Shown here: one piece after another, positions 63,458-64,000 of the stretch
How positions within the stretch are numbered: the first letter of the stretch is position 1
Layout: each line of letters opens with the position of its first letter
From: Brevinematales bacterium
Lineage (GTDB): Bacteria > Spirochaetota > Brevinematia > DTOW01
Length of the DNA: 64,000 bases
Reading direction: 5' to 3'
Assembly (NCBI GenBank): GCA_026415355.1
Contig: JAOAHF010000003.1
Coordinates: forward strand, 62,001 to 126,000
Made by a program: the position numbers and the translations under genes
Notes under the pieces: model-generated
What the model was told of the DNA's origin: nothing
The model's input: the letters and a program-made list of their open reading frames with translations, nothing else
Databases searched by the model: none

Positions 63458-64000
63458 ATGAGCATTTCTTTTGACAGTTTACCTATTTCAGATGTATCTA
63501 AGAGAAACATGCAGGATATGATTAGAGAGTTTGGAAGAGAAGTAGAAGATGAGATTATTATGCTTATTAACCAGAAAAAGTTTGACGAGATAGAGGATAG
63601 ATTTTACAAGAAACTTGAGTTTGGAACTGGTGGTATGAGGGGTAAGGTGGGTATCGGAACTAATAGGATAAACAAATACACTATACATACTGCTACTCAA
63701 GGTTTTGCCAATTATCTTAAAAAGGTGAAAGGAAGCAAGAATTTGTCTTGTGTCATAGGATATGATACAAGAAAGGATTCTCGCAGTTTAGCGATAGAGG
63801 CTGCTAGAGTTTTAGTTGGCAATGGTATAAGAACGTATCTAATTAAAATACCGATGCCAACGCCTTTTATTTCATTTGCGATAAGGTACTTAAAGGCATC
63901 AGGAGGAGTGATATTAACAGCATCTCATAATCCACCTAATTACAATGGTTATAAAGTTTACTGGGATGATGGAGCTCAAGTAGTAGCACCACACGACAAG
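63458..64000 (+). CDS. Phosphohexomutase (phosphoglucomutase/phosphomannomutase), N-terminal part
   Basis: First 181 residues of an alpha-D-phosphohexomutase, cut by the window end. It shows EFGTGGMRGKVGIGTNRIN at about 54-72, VIGYDTRKDSR at about 99-109, and the catalytic phosphoserine loop TASHNPPNYNGYK with Ser156. The early EFGTGGMRG segment fits the PGM2/phosphopentomutase-like branch that also acts on glucose 1-phosphate. CGGAGGT at 63446-63452 supports the ATG. The substrate cannot be told from the N-terminal half. The repeat field lies upstream and may control it. Confidence 0.9.
   Translation, partial: MSISFDSLPISDVSKRNMQDMIREFGREVEDEIIMLINQKKFDEIEDRFYKKLEFGTGGMRGKVGIGTNRINKYTIHTATQGFANYLKKVKGSKNLSCVIGYDTRKDSRSLAIEAARVLVGNGIRTYLIKIPMPTPFISFAIRYLKASGGVILTASHNPPNYNGYKVYWDDGAQVVAPHDK

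Overview
The window is AT-rich, gene-dense bacterial chromosome with about 57 protein genes or gene pieces, 4 tRNAs and no rRNA. Three things together suggest a thermophilic spirochaete with a lipopolysaccharide outer membrane. Two tandem FlaA genes (44103-45627) encode the periplasmic flagellar sheath protein typical of spirochaetes. A single-chain reverse gyrase (36832-40404) is a hallmark of thermophiles. LpxB and an LptF/LptG permease point to lipid A and LPS export. The tRNAs are GC-rich against an AT-rich background, which also fits growth at high temperature. A Brevinematia-like lineage is my best guess, but that is inference.

Layout. 0-10 kb: LPS permease, CutA, secreted proteins, a compact HIT-rpsU-tRNA-Gln-tRNA-Glu-secreted protein unit, PurF with a PilZ protein, Dxr, CheA and an IscU/SufU scaffold. 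10-22.6 kb: a membrane glycosyltransferase, a nucleotide-sugar dehydratase, DUF3467, an M16-like protein without its zinc motif, SufT-DUF58-FtsW, a class II aldolase with FliP, FeoA, ThiL with an FAH-family protein, and a pilin-like protein with a short RNase R. 23.5-36 kb: PfkA-LysA, a ZnuA-ZnuC-ZnuB zinc/manganese importer, an HDAC-like deacetylase, an acyl-CoA synthetase, MnmG and tRNA-Asn, interrupted by three stretches of decayed coding DNA. 36-43.3 kb: TPR protein, reverse gyrase, then ParA, ParB and a second ParB-domain protein with two parS-like sites. 43.3-54.8 kb: an AT-rich gap, the FlaA pair, MoeB/ThiF, PBP1A, ArgF, tRNA-Asp, LpxB, SpeD, DUF4159, YjbQ and a membrane-anchored propeller-like protein. 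54.9-64 kb: FeoB, an AsmA-like protein, ComEC, YlxP, a TPR lipoprotein, an 870-bp intergenic region full of short palindromic repeats, and the start of a phosphohexomutase.

How it fits together. Most genes are housekeeping: envelope (LptF/G, LpxB, FtsW, PBP1A, AsmA-like), motility (CheA, FliP, FlaA, PilZ), metal handling (Znu, FeoA, FeoB, CutA, IscU, SufT), and chromosome maintenance (reverse gyrase, ParABS). Gene packing is tight, with many 1-14 bp overlaps and abutting ends. No intact transposase, CRISPR array or prophage was seen. The most unusual parts are the two interleaved repeat families at 62791-63267, the parS-like pair beside tandem ParB-domain genes, and a gene that begins 1 nt after a tRNA.
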